A stretch of 55,195 bases of DNA, from contig BFEA01000282.1 of assembly GCA_003427395.1 (NCBI GenBank), forward strand, positions 937,960 through 993,154, read 5' to 3'. The first letter of the stretch is position 1. The number at the start of each line of letters is the position of its first letter. The stretch comes from Chara braunii. Its lineage: Eukaryota > Streptophyta > Charophyceae > Charales > Characeae. Shown here piece by piece: positions 1 to 11,185 of this stretch. The position numbers and the translations under genes are program-made. Below the pieces are notes generated by a model. That model was not told the origin of the DNA. It saw nothing but the letters and a program-made list of their open reading frames with translations, and made no database searches.

Positions 1-1500
1 CAGCAGCAGCCGGATGCTTCTGAGCGTCCACAGCGCACTCGTCGTCGTCCTGCTCGATACGACGATTGACTCTGACTTACCTTCCCACGTCTTTGACTTC
101 TCAGTACTCCATCCACATCAGTTTTGCTACTTCAGCTCGTCGACGCTGCGGCTCCTCCTCGACGGCATTCCGGACTTCTCATCGTGGACGTCATCGGCGG
201 CTTCATGGACTTCATCACGATCAGCTCTGCCTACTTCAGCCGTCGCCACTCTCTCACCACTCTACCCTGTACAATACCCTACTTGTGTCGTATGATGGTC
301 TCCCTTTAGCCGGGTTCCTCTGAGTTGGGCTCTCCCTTGGTATACGCATAGGCATCGGGACCGTAGCGTTGCCCTGGCTTCCCATCTTACGGATCTAGCT
401 CCGACTTCCCTCACTTTAGGAGTCATTTGCAAGATTCCCTCACCCATCATCCTTTTACCCTTCGCCGGCCCTCACGCCCTAGTTAGGCAGCCCCGCATGC
501 TTCATCTAGGTGCGCCCAGTATACCAGGCTCCCCTGTTCCCTTGCATGGTCGACCCTCCATAGCGGTCACCCCTTAGTCGAGCATTACCCGCCCTGATGG
601 TCTATCTGTTAGGGTCATTGGTTCTGTTTGCTCCCAGTTCCCTACCCTCATTGAGCTTGATGACATGCGTTTTCCCCTGTCACTATGTGTGGATGCCCTT
701 AGGAGTTTTCAACCCGTAGGCTGCATTCGCCACCCTCAGAGACCATCCCACCCTTTGGTGTGCGACACACTTCTCATGTGACATATGGTTGTCTTGTTGA
801 TTGCTTTGTTGCTCTCAGACTGAGGCTACTGCCTCCGACATTTCTAGGATTTAGTTGTTATGCTTTTGCTGTTCTTAGGACTTATACACTAGTCAGTTGT
901 TACCAGACTGAGGCTAGTGCCTCCAACATTCTAGGATCTAGTTGTCACTACTTTTTGCTTTCCTAGGACATGTATGTTAGTTAGTTGCTCCTACTTTCAC
1001 TTAGGCTGTTAGCAGTGACATTGCTGTTTTGTGACATTTTATATCCTAGGTTGCATCGCATGGACTCAGCATGGAGCTTGCTCCGCATCCTAGACTACTC
1101 AGGTTTTCTTTTCTTTGGTAGAGTTCCGCTTCTTGGCAGAAGCATGTTTGTATCTAGGCGATCCATCACAGGCCGAGGATCGTGTAGCGGACCTCGGGTT
1201 GGCCTGTGAGACCAGCCCCTTGGCCTGTTCTCCCAGGCCTGTGTTATATTCGGGGTAGGCCAGTCCAGCCCGGTACCTCTGTCGGTACCAGCCAGTCCAG
1301 TCCAGTCCCGTCAGTCCGCTGGGGTATACCCCAGCCATTGTCTGTTTTCAGACTCATTCCTTACTTGCACATTTTGGAGTACGTGCGTTGGAGTCTTGCG
1401 TGGGGAACTGCGTTGTGCCATCTTGCTCCCCCCCTTCTTCCTCCATCTCCATCTCTGTCACTAGCGGAGCACCACACCTGGTGGGTCCGCTACACTGTGG
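1..1500. other. Unassigned sequence, no supported gene
   Basis: No reading frame here resembles a known protein; the longest ones are low-complexity and overlap in several frames. The base composition is mixed, with T/C-rich stretches. The left edge of the repeat R begins at about 1501. The stretch could be an LTR or leader of an unrecognised element, but I see no PBS, polypurine tract or second copy in the window to prove it. Confidence 0.4.
816..991. repeat. Two-copy tandem duplication, ~88-bp unit
   Basis: Units start at 816 and 904 with CAGACTGAGGCTA, and both continue through TGCCTCC, CTAGGAT, TAGTTGT, CTAGGAC-like and AGTTAGTTG-like blocks. The copies differ by several substitutions and small indels, so the duplication is not recent. 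Confidence 0.75.
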
Positions 1501-4500
1501 CCTGGACTGGCTTGACCCTTCTCTTATCACTTTGTCTGACCTGTCCGGCTGCGCGCCGCGCGCTGGGACCCCAAAAGAGGGGCCACTCGCGACCGCTTTG
1601 GTAGTAGGCTTATCACCCCCCCGCGGAAGGTCATAAGCCCCCTCCTTGCCATCGGACGCGGGTACCCACTAAGGAGTAGGCTAACAAGATACTTTGAAGG
1701 GAGGGAAGCGTCTGTCGATATTCCGTTATGGGACCGCCGCGTAGACCTGCGGTCACTTCACACGGAGGCTGGCGCTATGACCGTTGATGTCCTGCCTCTT
1801 GGTTTCTTTTTTCTTTGTTTTATCTTATTTTATTAATTTATGAATTACAAATTGCTGAAAGATGGGATTATGAAAGTTTATCTGAATCCCTCGTTTAGAG
1901 CGGAGGGATCGCGGTAGGTAGCGACCCTATAAGAGGACTAGCTTTGACTACTTGGGCATAGGCAACTCTACTGCGTTGAGCACGAGAGCGACGAAGCGGG
2001 CGCGCAAGTTCATCTGTGTGCGCGTGCTCCAGGTCTGCACACCTCGACCTGGTATCGCACGACTTGTCTGAAAAGGGTTCGACCCTGGTGCTCAACAACG
2101 GGTTGTATGGCTATAGGCCAAAGTACCTCCAATTCCTCTGGAGGTGGGAGCGGATGTCCAGAGACGGGCCTGTGGTGATGGTCGTCGTGGACTACAACCG
2201 CTGTCATCAGGAGGCCAGGCTGAAAATAAGCGTGGAAGGGGGAAAAGAAGAGGAGATGAGAGCAGACCAGGGCCTGCAGTTGGGCTATTACGGAAGCCAA
2301 GGACCGGGCCGAGAGGAGGTCGTGGACGAAATCAAGGTGATCGTTTCGTACCTGCAGGGAGAAACCCCGACGGACACTGCAGAGAGGGAACAGCGACACC
2401 TAGACCGCGACACGGAGGCAGAGAGTGAGGAGAGTGACCGGGAGGTCCAGACCCAGTCCTGGCATGGACTGGACCAGTGGCCACTGGACCACCCGCCGGC
2501 TGGGTTAGTGGAAGATGACCCAGAGGGCCACTAGGTAGAGGGACGAGAGGGTCAACGAGCGAGGACGAGAGGGTGAAAAGGTGAACGGTTACGCGAGAGA
2601 GAGGGAGAGACGACGCGCTCGAGGAATGAGAGAACGTCACGCACCAGGTAGTATGAGTGGGGTCAAGCCCGCGTTTTGTCGTCCGTGATGGGTATGAACA
2701 GTCTGGCACAAGTGTGAGACCGGCGCTTTAAACGATCAGGCGTGAAGAAGAGCCTGCGCGCACTCTGGACAGCTGGCTCACAATGCGTGCAGAGAGATGT
2801 TAGCCATCATGGGTGTGGAGAAGAGATGTCTAAGAGGCAATAGCATAGGAGAAGGGGGGCGGTTGCTAGGGAGAGTGTACATAATTGAGAGTGACTGGGA
2901 GAGAGAGGATGCGCACGAAAATCAAATGCGAGAGAGTAGTCGCTCGTCGTTTGCCTGATGCACGTGTCAAGCGCTGATGGTCATCCCCCCCCCTTCTTTT
3001 CTTTTTTTTTCCGGTTTTCTTGCTCTTCTTCGTCAGTGGAGCTTTCATTCCCAAGGGGAAGCAAGAGGGACGTCACCTACTAGAGTTTTCCTTTCTGAAG
3101 GAGCAAGTGAGAGCTCTGCACGTGTGCTTTCGATCAAACAGAGGGAGGGGAGCATGAGTGGACACAGGACAAAGGTCTTTTTTTTGTTGACTTCGTCTTT
3201 CTTTTGGACAGTTATGAGATTAATGACCATTAGCTCTCTCAAGATGAGCTAAGAAACTTAAGTATTCTCCAAAACAGAGCTGGTGTCAATGGCTCCCTCG
3301 CCTTACTCTGGCTTGTTTAAGTCCGACGGTTCAATGTTTGTCGTGGCGGAGTGAGAGAAGTGAGGGGGATGAGCCGACAAGAACTGTTGACCTGCGAGTG
3401 GAGAGAGGATTAGACTTTTGAGGCTTGAGGTGAGCCAGCTTCTGCGAAGGAACTGAAATGGACCAGCATTGATAGAGAAACTGAGGTTATTGAGTGGTTG
3501 CAGGTAGCGGACTGTCATGAGTGAAGAAGGGGGTGGGGAGCCAACAAGCGCCAAGGGTTTAGAGAGGGCTCGCCTACCTTGCGTGGTTGATGTCATCCGC
3601 CTGGGGCATACACTTCTTGCCAAATGCGAACTTGTATCTCACCTATGCAGTGAGAGAACGTGCATCCGCAATACTAAGTTCTTGAGGTGACAGTTGCGGA
3701 AACAAAGAGGACGATGCACCTTTGCATTGCTTACTGGCATGATTTTCGAGGAGAGCTACGCGAAGCACTTATCAGTTGGTTAGTGTAAGTTGCTGCACTA
3801 CAAAAGGGGTAAGGCGCATATGCTCGTGTGTCAGTTGCAGATGATGACGAGTGGCTCGCAGGAGAGAGACTGACAGGAGACATATGCACTCTTGACTGCA
3901 GTGAGTGTAATTCCGTTTGCATGCCGAATCGACTTTGGATTGGTAGAGGTGACTCGGTACTCACTTCTGGGTCCCTCGTGCATAATTTGATTCATCTTCT
4001 ATAGTTGAGCGACGACTGGCAGAGAAGCAGCACTGATTGGAATTTGGCCTCCGTTTGTCTTTGAGTGACGGTCGTGGGATGCTTGTCTGAGATTGATGTC
4101 ATCCGTCTGCAGGGTGGGCTCGTGCAAGCATGAGCATCATCCCAACAACGTTAAGCGGGGGGAAAGGCTATAATCGGCGGTGGGAAGAAGGGCAAATACT
4201 CAGTGCAGGCGTAGTTCGAAGGGTATGGCACGGTAGTCTTACGTGACGGTCAGTGCCCAAGCTCTACAACGTTGACATGAGATTTAGTGGGATTGGGCCC
4301 TTGCTGATCATGCACAAGTTACTAATGGCCCTGGTTGTGTGCGGCTGTCCATCGTGTCGTAACCTGGCTATGTGAGGTTGTCCTTCCTTGTCGTAACCTG
4401 GATGTGATTCCCCTATGAATAATCAGGGCTTTGGAGAGAGGGAAATGTCATTTTCGGTCAGGATTGCGGAGAGAAATGACAAGAGCACTCGACTATTGAC

Positions 4501-5540
4501 ATGTGTTACTCGTCAATGAGTTGCATGATTCCCAGACCTGTTGTCATAATTCAGCGATGGTAGTGGACAAACCAGTTTGAGGCTTTGTGTGAGGCGAATT
4601 CACTGATGCCAGCGAATCTTAAGTGACCAGTTTGATGAAGGGCAATCAACAAATAAGTTTCACCTTCGTCCGTCTTTTCCTCGGGAAAATTCAGACTGAT
4701 TTGCCTCACCGGCTAGTTCCTGCCACCTCCTTTTACGCCCTCTTTTAGTTTGCCCTCAGACGGTTGGCTGGTTAAGCAAAAGGTGGTCGCTGAGCAATCC
4801 TCGCTTCTATCCCAAACGTATTGGGTTTTCTCATTTTACCGTGAAATAAGTTAGAATTAAGTATGAATTTCGGTCATTGTAGATTCTATATTTGTCTGAT
4901 GGGAAAAAGGAAGGCTACTCTTAGGGATGTTGCATACATCCTTGCTAAATACCAACTTGACGGAGACTAAAGGCTCCTTTAAAGTTATGGTTTTGTCAAG
5001 TTTTCAATCGCAAGCTTGTGTGTGTGTGTACGTGAATGGGGACACTCTAGTTTAGTTTCCCGCTCGGACAGTTAGTTATGAATCCACCCTGTTTACCACC
5101 TAGTGGTCGTGCTAGTTTGTGCCATATGCCGATGACAGTGGTGACGAATTGTATCTTGTACGGTTGTTGAGTGTGGCCTTGAGTCACGGAATCAGTGAAG
5201 AAAGCACACAGCGCAAATAAAGCTATCGTTTGTGGTGCCTTGTACTCTACGTGAGTACTAACTACTGCTAAGCGGTAACCGGTGAGTTATTTGAGAGGAA
5301 AACCGAGACAGGTTGCGTTCTGAACTCAAAGTTTCCAGTTAGGCACTGAGAAAGACTGTGCTTGGAGTTGTTGTATTAACCGTGAAGTTTTACTCCGGTT
5401 ACCAAATCGGGACCTGAATGTGCCCCAAACTCTTAACCTACTTCTCAGTGTTGGTCCAACTCTATATTTAGTTCCTTTCGGGTAAGTGACACTGAAGGCT
5501 AAAGTTCTAGATGGGTGCGACGAAGAACCCGACTTGAAAT
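1501..5540 (+). repeat. Dispersed ~4 kb repeat R, copy 1 (uninterrupted)
   Basis: This segment recurs as two pieces at 29213-31708 and 46335-47466, with long near-identical stretches; for example 3731-3964 and 31059-31292 encode the same 77 residues in their minus frame. Similarity starts at CCTGGACTGG and stops after CTTGAAAT. No RT, transposase, Rep/helicase or TIR is visible. An AATAAA at about 5216 and a TATATTTAG at about 5464 could be LTR-type signals. A non-autonomous LTR element (LARD-like) or an internally deleted retroelement is the likeliest class. The strand is by convention only. Compared with copy 2, copy 1 has about 350 extra bases at 2921-3268 and 32 extra bases at 4378-4409. 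Confidence 0.8.
2016..2534 (+). pseudogene. ORF in repeat R, possible gag remnant
   Basis: This 172-codon frame starts MCACSRSAH and contains RPKYLQF, RWERMSRDGPVV and DYNRC. The same residues can be followed in copy 2 (from 29718), where a 1-nt difference near 29945 splits the frame into two parts. In copy 2 the second part reads LQLAITEAKDRAER, which looks like a charged helical segment, whereas copy 1 is frameshifted at that point. Protein-level similarity between the copies hints that the region once coded. I recognise no family; a decayed gag is a guess. Confidence 0.35.
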
Positions 5541-6560
5541 GACATGATATAGAGGTCGATGTTGTACATGTAAAATCCTTGTGAATCTCAATTCTCTATG
5601 AATTGCGAAGGGTCTCACGGAATATGTGCGAGAGATTGTACAGACCATGTCGCCCAGGATGCGGCCAGCCTGTGCTTGGGTGGAACTTAAGTGAGGGTAG
5701 CATTCTGTCAACCCCTCTGGGCAAGTTTACCCGGTGATCTTTCTAGGCTACTTTGTGACTAAAACGCCACGTGGTCAGCTTACCGGTAAATGACAAGCAT
5801 TCGGAAACTATAGGCGAACCAGGACCAACCAAAAATGTCCGCTCCGGCCTGACTCGGGCAATCCGCTGCACTACACTCAACATTTGTTAATTAACAGATC
5901 ACGGACGGTAATCTGCTAGCCAGTTAAGCCTTTAATCAGGAGAGATTCATATCATTACCAGCATACCCTAGCACACTAGTGCAGGTCAACAACGGATAGT
6001 CTGAGTACAAGAGGTTCTTCAACTGTTGTTCAAATAAAAAAAAAGAGGGCTAACAACATCCATACTGCCTGTGTTAAAAAAAAAATAAAGAAAGTCAAAA
6101 GCTAGCTGCAGGGTTGGTATGAAAAAAAAACTAAGGAGGGTAAAGACAAAGTGGAGATGACCTACGCTCTCTATCGGGACAGAAAAGACGGCTGGGAGGA
6201 AAAGGCAATCAAAGACATTCAGCATAACTTGGAACTAATGAGAGCGAGCCCATTGAGTTTGGCGAGAGGTCAAAAACATATTTCATATACTTTCTATTTT
6301 TTCGGGACGGGAGGGAAATTACACAGCACTGGTTCCTTGCTAGAGACGGTGGAACAGGCCAGGGCAATACTCAGATGAGCACAGGTATATCTGGATTCCT
6401 CGCCTGGAACACCCGCCAACACATCGTATAACGGAGCACCACCTAGTAACCAGGCAGTTCATTCAGCATTTGGGGTCAAGAGACCAACTCAACGACTTAT
6501 TGTCTAACCTCATTCAATCTTTTGAGTTATTATAAGTTGTCAATTAGCATTTAGTCAACA
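5541..6560. other. Unassigned sequence after repeat R
   Basis: The second R copy does not extend into this stretch. It contains poly-A-like runs near 6034, 6075 and 6121. A 75-codon plus-strand frame (6151-6378, beginning MEMTYALYRDRK) has ordinary amino-acid composition but matches nothing I know. It is probably part of the older decayed locus that continues to 9003. Confidence 0.35.
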
Positions 6561-6562
6561 TT

Positions 6563-6770
6563 CCATTAATGTTCCAACAATACTCAGCGCTGGTGTCAGC
6601 GAGCAGCACTCAACGCTGCTATCAAGTGAACAATACACAACGCTGTTATCAAAGACCAGTGCTCGTCGCTGTTACCAGTGAGTAGTACTCAGCGTTGCTA
6701 ACAAGAGAGTAGTACTCGGCGCTGCTATCAAGTGGGCAGTACTTTGTGTCGTTATTAAGTGGGCAATATT
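6563..6770 (+). repeat. Minisatellite, ~30-bp imperfect units
   Basis: About seven imperfect units follow the pattern AGTACTCAGCGCTGCTATCA plus GTGAGC or GTGGGC. The phrases CAGCGCTG, CAACGCTG, CTCGTCGCTG, CAGCGTTG and CGGCGCTG mark successive units. The array passes directly into a shorter AT-rich array. Confidence 0.7.
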
Positions 6771-6836
6771 CAATCAGTATTAAATCAGTATTCAATCAGT
6801 GTTGAATTAGAATTCAATCAGTGGTCAATTAACATT
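6766..6836 (+). repeat. Short AT-rich tandem array, TATTCAATCAG units
   Basis: ATTCAATCAGT and close variants recur at short spacing four to five times. It abuts the ~30-bp minisatellite and may have grown from its last unit. Confidence 0.65.
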
Positions 6837-6900
6837 CAGCCATCCCGGTCACTCGAACCTTCCAGTCAGAGCCAATCAGTTTCAGTACCCAGTTCAGCAC

Positions 6901-7128
6901 ATGAGTACGATTCAATCATTTCCAGTCAATGGGTCCGTCTTGGCCAGACTCAACATCATAGCCCTCAAACATGCAGTCCAGTATCGGTACGTCAGTGCAA
7001 TTGGCTTCAGACAAGTAAACCTATCCATTTTTGTTGTTCTCAGCAGTTTTGCAGCAGGCACCATCCTCGACCCGAGACTCTACGTGAAGAAAGGCAAGGA
7101 GACTCGTGAGTACTTCGATTCAATTTAG
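6901..7128 (+). pseudogene. Decayed copy of an unidentified protein repeat (DxRxYV type)
   Basis: This 75-codon frame ends with ILDPRLYVKKGK at about 7064-7099, preceded by a hydrophobic FVVLSSFAAG segment. The arrangement (hydrophobic strand, short acidic turn, D-x-R-x-YV, basic KKG) recurs in other decayed frames at 7824-8075, 16530-16611, 16855-17060 and 17153-17390. I do not recognise the family. Translation continues past the stop as KYLEEKEKELDENG, so the original frame was longer. Confidence 0.4.
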
Positions 7129-7412
7129 GTTGCTGCAACCAAGTACTTAGAAGAAAAAGAGAAAGAGTTAGATGAAAATGGAGTAAGGCTGATTCGCAGT
7201 TTTGGACCAACGCTCTACACTGATTAGGCTGTAGAGTAGATAGGGCGCCTGGCGCCATTCAAGAGAGAGAGCTACATTGGGTTATGCTATTGGTGTTGCC
7301 CGATTGGGCTTGGACATTGACTCACGATTCTGTTGTATCGATCTCAAATGGATGGTTACTTGGTTCCATTGTGCTATCTGCTCTTGCTTTGACTATTTGG
7401 GCTTCAGTGTGA

Positions 7413-7673
7413 TTATGCAATTTGGATTTCTGTGCTTCGTCCATATTCATGTTCCTTGCAAAAGTAGAATGTCAAGACATAAAACCGTTCCTGCTCCCAT
7501 CCACTCTCGACCATCTCATACTTGACAATCTTGTATGGGAACACTTCTTTCTCACTTAAGGCGTTCAATGATCCCAGGAGGCACTTGACTTTTTCTTTGC
7601 TTGGACCCGAGCCTCTGTCAAATTTCAGTCTTCTCTGTCGGATTTCCTCTGCTGAACTTTTTCTTGTTCTCAT
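7413..7673 (-). pseudogene. Decayed copy of unidentified protein repeat, minus strand
   Basis: The 86-codon frame contains SKEKVKCLLGSLNALSEK followed by YKIVKYE. It lines up residue by residue with a plus-strand frame at 16858-16970, which reads SKEDSDKLLNSLNS and then YEIVRYE. The two lie on opposite strands and on either side of gypsy C, so the shared pattern is not an insertion artefact. Family and function are unknown. Confidence 0.45.
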
Positions 7674-7823
7674 GACTGTCTTCTCATTTCCTCCATCTCA
7701 GTACCATGTTAATTATTGGCAACCAATTATTTCCGTTACAGTAGCTCTCAGGAATAGGAAGATTTGGAATTGTCTCATAGGTTACAGGCATTAACCCTCA
7801 TTCCACTTTCTTCTTTCGTTTGA

Positions 7824-8075
7824 TTAGATCTGCCTTCTCGTCGTACATAGACTGAAAACAATTTCCCATAACCAATTAAAGGTCTCACCATCGTTGCAGC
7901 CTCCCTTCTTGACGTAGGGACGAATATCATAGATATCTCCCTCCAAGAAGTGAGCCAGTACTACACAGATGGTCGAACTGCCAAAGTGGTAAGCCCAACA
8001 GTGCTCATATTGATAGAGGAATACCCCTTTAACAGTAAATTTTGAGAGTTTTTTTAGTGAATCAGCAGTTAGCAT
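7824..8075 (-). pseudogene. Decayed copy of unidentified protein repeat, minus strand
   Basis: An 83-codon frame reads KKLSKFTVKGVFLYQYE, then CVVLAHFLEGDIYDIRPYV and KKGG (7906-7940). It is the best-preserved example of the D-I-Y-D-x-R-x-Y-V motif in the window. Upstream on the same strand, coding-like sequence continues to about 8170 across a stop at the point where the frame opens. I cannot assign a family. Confidence 0.45.
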
Positions 8076-9003
8076 TCTTGATGGAGTCTCTTACCCTCTG
8101 ACTCGTTCTCTTCTTTCTCAGTCCTTCAAGAACATCTAGGGCTCATAAGGCATACATGTGATCAAGCCTGATTCTCTCCAACAAGTAATTTCAGTCTCCT
8201 CCTCCGATCCAGTGTGGCACCTCACACATAAAGAGATAAGACCCAGTTAGCGATTGATAATTCCCAATAAAGCACTGACTCACACAAGATGTCAGAGTCA
8301 ATCTGAAAATTCAAACAGTGTCAACAGTTCTCAAATCCTAATCAAAGCTCAAAGCTGATGCTGACTTAGGCTCATTCCGGACACGAAAAATTTTCATGTC
8401 CCGGCAACCCAGTCGCACTTTTTCCGTTCGGGCCAGTTCAGGCGACCGGAAAGCCAACAAGTTGTCACACAGGATTTGGATTATTGTTTGCACTAAATAA
8501 AACAAATTAATTAAAGCAAATCTCTTCCAGCTGTGTGCGTCCAGCTTCGAGCGAGACCCTATAATTGCGGTCTTAGGAATCTTTTATTTTGATTCGGAAC
8601 GGCAGAGAGTCGCGCCAGTAATAATCATAAAATTCTGATATGTCATGCATGCATCAATTTTGCCAATTTACTAATTTTAAGAACTATGACAAGATCACCA
8701 GAGAACGTGATCATCAAGCAAAACAATTCAGAAAATGCAGGACTGACCGACTCGAGCAATGGCAAGGGTAAATGAGGGAAGACAGAGAACTCATAATAAT
8801 CTCGGAGAGTACACATGAAGAGAGCATGATCAACACTACTCAAAAGTCCTCACTCATCCATCTAGGTCGTTCACTCAATCTCTCATTTTGTTGCGCGTTT
8901 CTTGTGCCTTGATCCGTATCTCTGTACTCCCTGAGGATGTGGCCTTTGGATATAGAGTCACCTTAACCCTACGAGCTCTGAGCATAACTTGACGACCAAC
9001 GAG
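8076..9003. other. Unassigned sequence left of gypsy C
   Basis: Apart from a short coding-like extension of the minus-strand repeat up to about 8170, I see no protein similarity, tandem structure or RNA gene. The left boundary of the gypsy C LTR should lie at the right end of this stretch, but no 5-bp target duplication matching the sequence after 16529 could be found. Confidence 0.35.
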
Positions 9004-9764
9004 TGATGATGTCAACACCAATGTCGACCTCCCTCTCCACCAGGTACGTCTCTCTCCTCACCCTCACTGTCCCTTGTTATCCCACACAGCGCCCTTCACC
9101 TCCGAAGAACCACCTTCGCCCTTCACCTCCTCTGCGCCCACAGGCAGCCCGGCTATGGCCGCCAGCGCCCTGCGCCCAAGCAGCGCTCTACCGCCTAGCG
9201 CTAGCCTGCTTCTCTCAGCCACTGCGCAACGCAAGTGCTAGTGCTACTACGCAGCAGCGTGCCCGCAATGCCTGCATTGGCCAAGATTTCTGCCCACTCG
9301 CCCTCTTTGCCTATATGTCTGTGTTGCGTGTGGGCGGCCTCCCTTGAGCCTGTGCCTGGGCCCCAGTAGCTGCACCCAGGCCCAATGCGGTTGGGGCCCA
9401 GGAAATGCAGTTGCGCCTCTTTCATCAAGGCCTGCGACCAAATTCAGATAGTGGACTGGTTTCCCTTTGGCATTTTTGGCCTCTATATCCAACATGCATT
9501 CTCGGCCTCACGTTTATGTGCCCAGGGCCTAACCAATTCTGGGGTCCTGGGGTTTCTGCATTTGCAGAGATCCAATACTCAGTGCACTCCAACCAACTAG
9601 CGTGCGGCAACTGTATGGACCCCACTTCGTGAAATGTTTGAACAAAGGGCTCTCATTGATTTGTTGGCCCACCTTCACTAAGGGCGGGCAGGGAGGCTTG
9701 TTGGGGGCCTTAGCCCAGAACATGTACATCACGGCAAGGCCCCTTTGAGGGCTCAATCCTCACA
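9004..9764 (-). repeat. Gypsy C 3' LTR (left)
   Basis: 9268-9764 is matched by 16034-16529 on the other side of the coding region. The right edge CTCACA (minus strand TGTGAG) is firm because both copies diverge immediately after it. The sequence before 9268 has no partner because the corresponding part of the right LTR falls in the N gap, so the start is approximate. Confidence 0.75.
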
Positions 9765-9778
9765 TTCCATCCCCCTTA
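9765..9778 (-). other. Gypsy C polypurine tract
   Basis: On the minus strand the sequence directly before the LTR TG is AAGGGGGATGGAA, a purine run with one T. It lies where plus-strand DNA priming of a minus-strand element is expected, between the integrase C-terminus and the 3' LTR. Confidence 0.7.
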
Positions 9779-9801
9779 GCTTCGAAAGTCCGCTGAGATG
9801 C

Positions 9802-10290
9802 TTACTTCGTAGGTGCCATCCCTTTTAACATCCTCTCATATTCTGCCACCACTTGAGGAGCTGTGTCAATCAGTTCCTCTCTGGTGAACCACCGATCTTC
9901 TTTTGGATCCGTATGATGCTTGAATCTGACGCGATATTCTCTCTTGGGTTTGGGAGGTCTTCCTCTACCCAGTGGCATTGGAACAGGCAGGTCTCTGTGA
10001 TCCACAATGTCGTCGATGTCCACTTGGCCATCCATGGTTGGGGGCAGCATCGATCTCCTTGAAGGGAATTGATCTGTCTCAGCGAAAGGTGCAAGCTTTG
10101 AGGCATGAAAGACAGGGTGAGTGCGCAAGTGCCCAGGGATGCGGATAACATAGGTAGGACCATCCATCGCATCCCCAACGATGTCCAGGACTTCCCAGGG
10201 ACCAAAATATTGAGGCATTAGTTTACGAGAGATTCCAAATTCCTGTCCTAGCTCACTAGCCTTGACCCAGACACGTTCCCCTACCTGAAA
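9802..10290 (-). CDS. Gypsy C integrase C-terminus with chromodomain
   Basis: The open frame starts at 10218 with MPQYFGPWEVLD, the GPY/F-type module that follows the integrase core. It continues through HPVFHASKLAPF, an acidic linker and a chromodomain-like end (EYRVRFKHH, DRWFTREEL, VAEYERM). Frame-consistent residues extend upstream to about 10290 (VGERVWVKASEL). A TGA at about 10297-10299 separates it from the integrase core frame. Chromodomains of this kind steer chromovirus integration to heterochromatin. Confidence 0.8.
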   Translation of the reverse strand, partial: FQVGERVWVKASELGQEFGISRKLMPQYFGPWEVLDIVGDAMDGPTYVIRIPGHLRTHPVFHASKLAPFAETDQFPSRRSMLPPTMDGQVDIDDIVDHRDLPVPMPLGRGRPPKPKREYRVRFKHHTDPKEDRWFTREELIDTAPQVVAEYERMLKGMAPTK

Positions 10291-10299
10291 TGAGGACTG

Positions 10300-10962
10300 T
10301 CAACGATGTTTGTTCTCAGAAGCAATCATTGCTTGCTGAGCTTTCTTGATATGCTCGACAGCTTGCTGCAGCAACTTCTCATACTGCACACCATACTCAA
10401 GTGTGCCTGGAGTTGCAGACGGTCGGTTTTCAGGTAGGAGGAAGTCCAGAGGTGATCTAGGCTTCCATCCCAAGTGCAGCTGATTAGGACTAACGCCGGT
10501 ACTGCTGTATACAGCGCTGTTGTACAGGCTGGCGATGAGAGGCAACTTCTCATCCCAGTCATCCTGGTTGGGTTTGATGTAATGCCTCAGCAGGTGTTGT
10601 ACAACTCTGTTCATTTGCTCGGCCTGTCCGTTGGCTTCGGGATGATTCCCTGAAGTCATCTGAAGTTGACTGCCCATCTGTTCAGCAGTCTTCTTCCACA
10701 ACTCACTTGTGAAGCGGACATCTCTGTCACTAATGATTGACTTTGGGAGTCCAAAATCACGCACCCAGTTATCCAGAAACAACTTGATGACGTGTTCAGT
10801 CCTTGCGGGCTCTGGCATGGCAATTAGTCTAGCGTACTTGGTAAATCGGTCTATAATGACAAAGATGTGCCTCTTGCCACTCCTACTGGTCACCAGGGTG
10901 TCCATGAAGTCCATGGAAACACTCTGTCCCAGACCGGCGGGGATAGGTAAGGGCTTCAGCAA
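10300..10962 (-). CDS. Gypsy C integrase catalytic core (DDE)
   Basis: This 220-codon frame includes SMDFMD (first D), SDRDVRFTS (second D) and HPEANGQAEQMNR (E), so the DDE triad is intact. FVIIDRFTKYARL and LGWKPRSPLDF are typical of plant-type gypsy integrases. The N-terminal zinc-binding region (about 10970-11185) is frameshifted and has stops, and the C-terminus is cut off by TGA. The start shown is a reading-frame limit, not a real initiation codon. Confidence 0.85.
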   Translation of the reverse strand: MLKPLPIPAGLGQSVSMDFMDTLVTSRSGKRHIFVIIDRFTKYARLIAMPEPARTEHVIKLFLDNWVRDFGLPKSIISDRDVRFTSELWKKTAEQMGSQLQMTSGNHPEANGQAEQMNRVVQHLLRHYIKPNQDDWDEKLPLIASLYNSAVYSSTGVSPNQLHLGWKPRSPLDFLLPENRPSATPGTLEYGVQYEKLLQQAVEHIKKAQQAMIASENKHR

Positions 10963-10969
10963 CCCAAGC

Positions 10970-11185
10970 GGTGCTTGAGTTCGCGGCTTGTCCCACTAAC
11001 ATACCTGACATGTCTCCACATACTTCTTTGCATCTTCTAGCATTCCGAACTACCAATATCGCTGTACTAGATTGGCACTCGTCTTTTTGTAGCCAAAGTG
11101 ACCGGTTGCGTCATGACATTTCCCTAAGAATAAACTACGCAAACGTTCACTAGATGGAACAACTAACCTTTTACATCCGCCCTTA
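10970..11185 (-). pseudogene. Gypsy C integrase zinc-binding region, broken
   Basis: Between RNase H and the integrase core I can follow fragments such as GNVMTQPVTLATKR and WRHVRYVSGT, in the place of the HHCC domain, but only across frame changes and stops. The region links two otherwise long open frames. Confidence 0.55.

Noticed and set aside
2078-2100. GGTTCGACCC, resembling a tRNA T-loop
   Set aside because: No acceptor stem, D-loop or anticodon arm around it, and it is not conserved in the other R copy.
3731-3964. 77-codon minus-strand frame identical in both R copies (also 31059-31292)
   Set aside because: The identity is equally strong at nucleotide level around it, so it does not indicate selection on a protein; no known domain.
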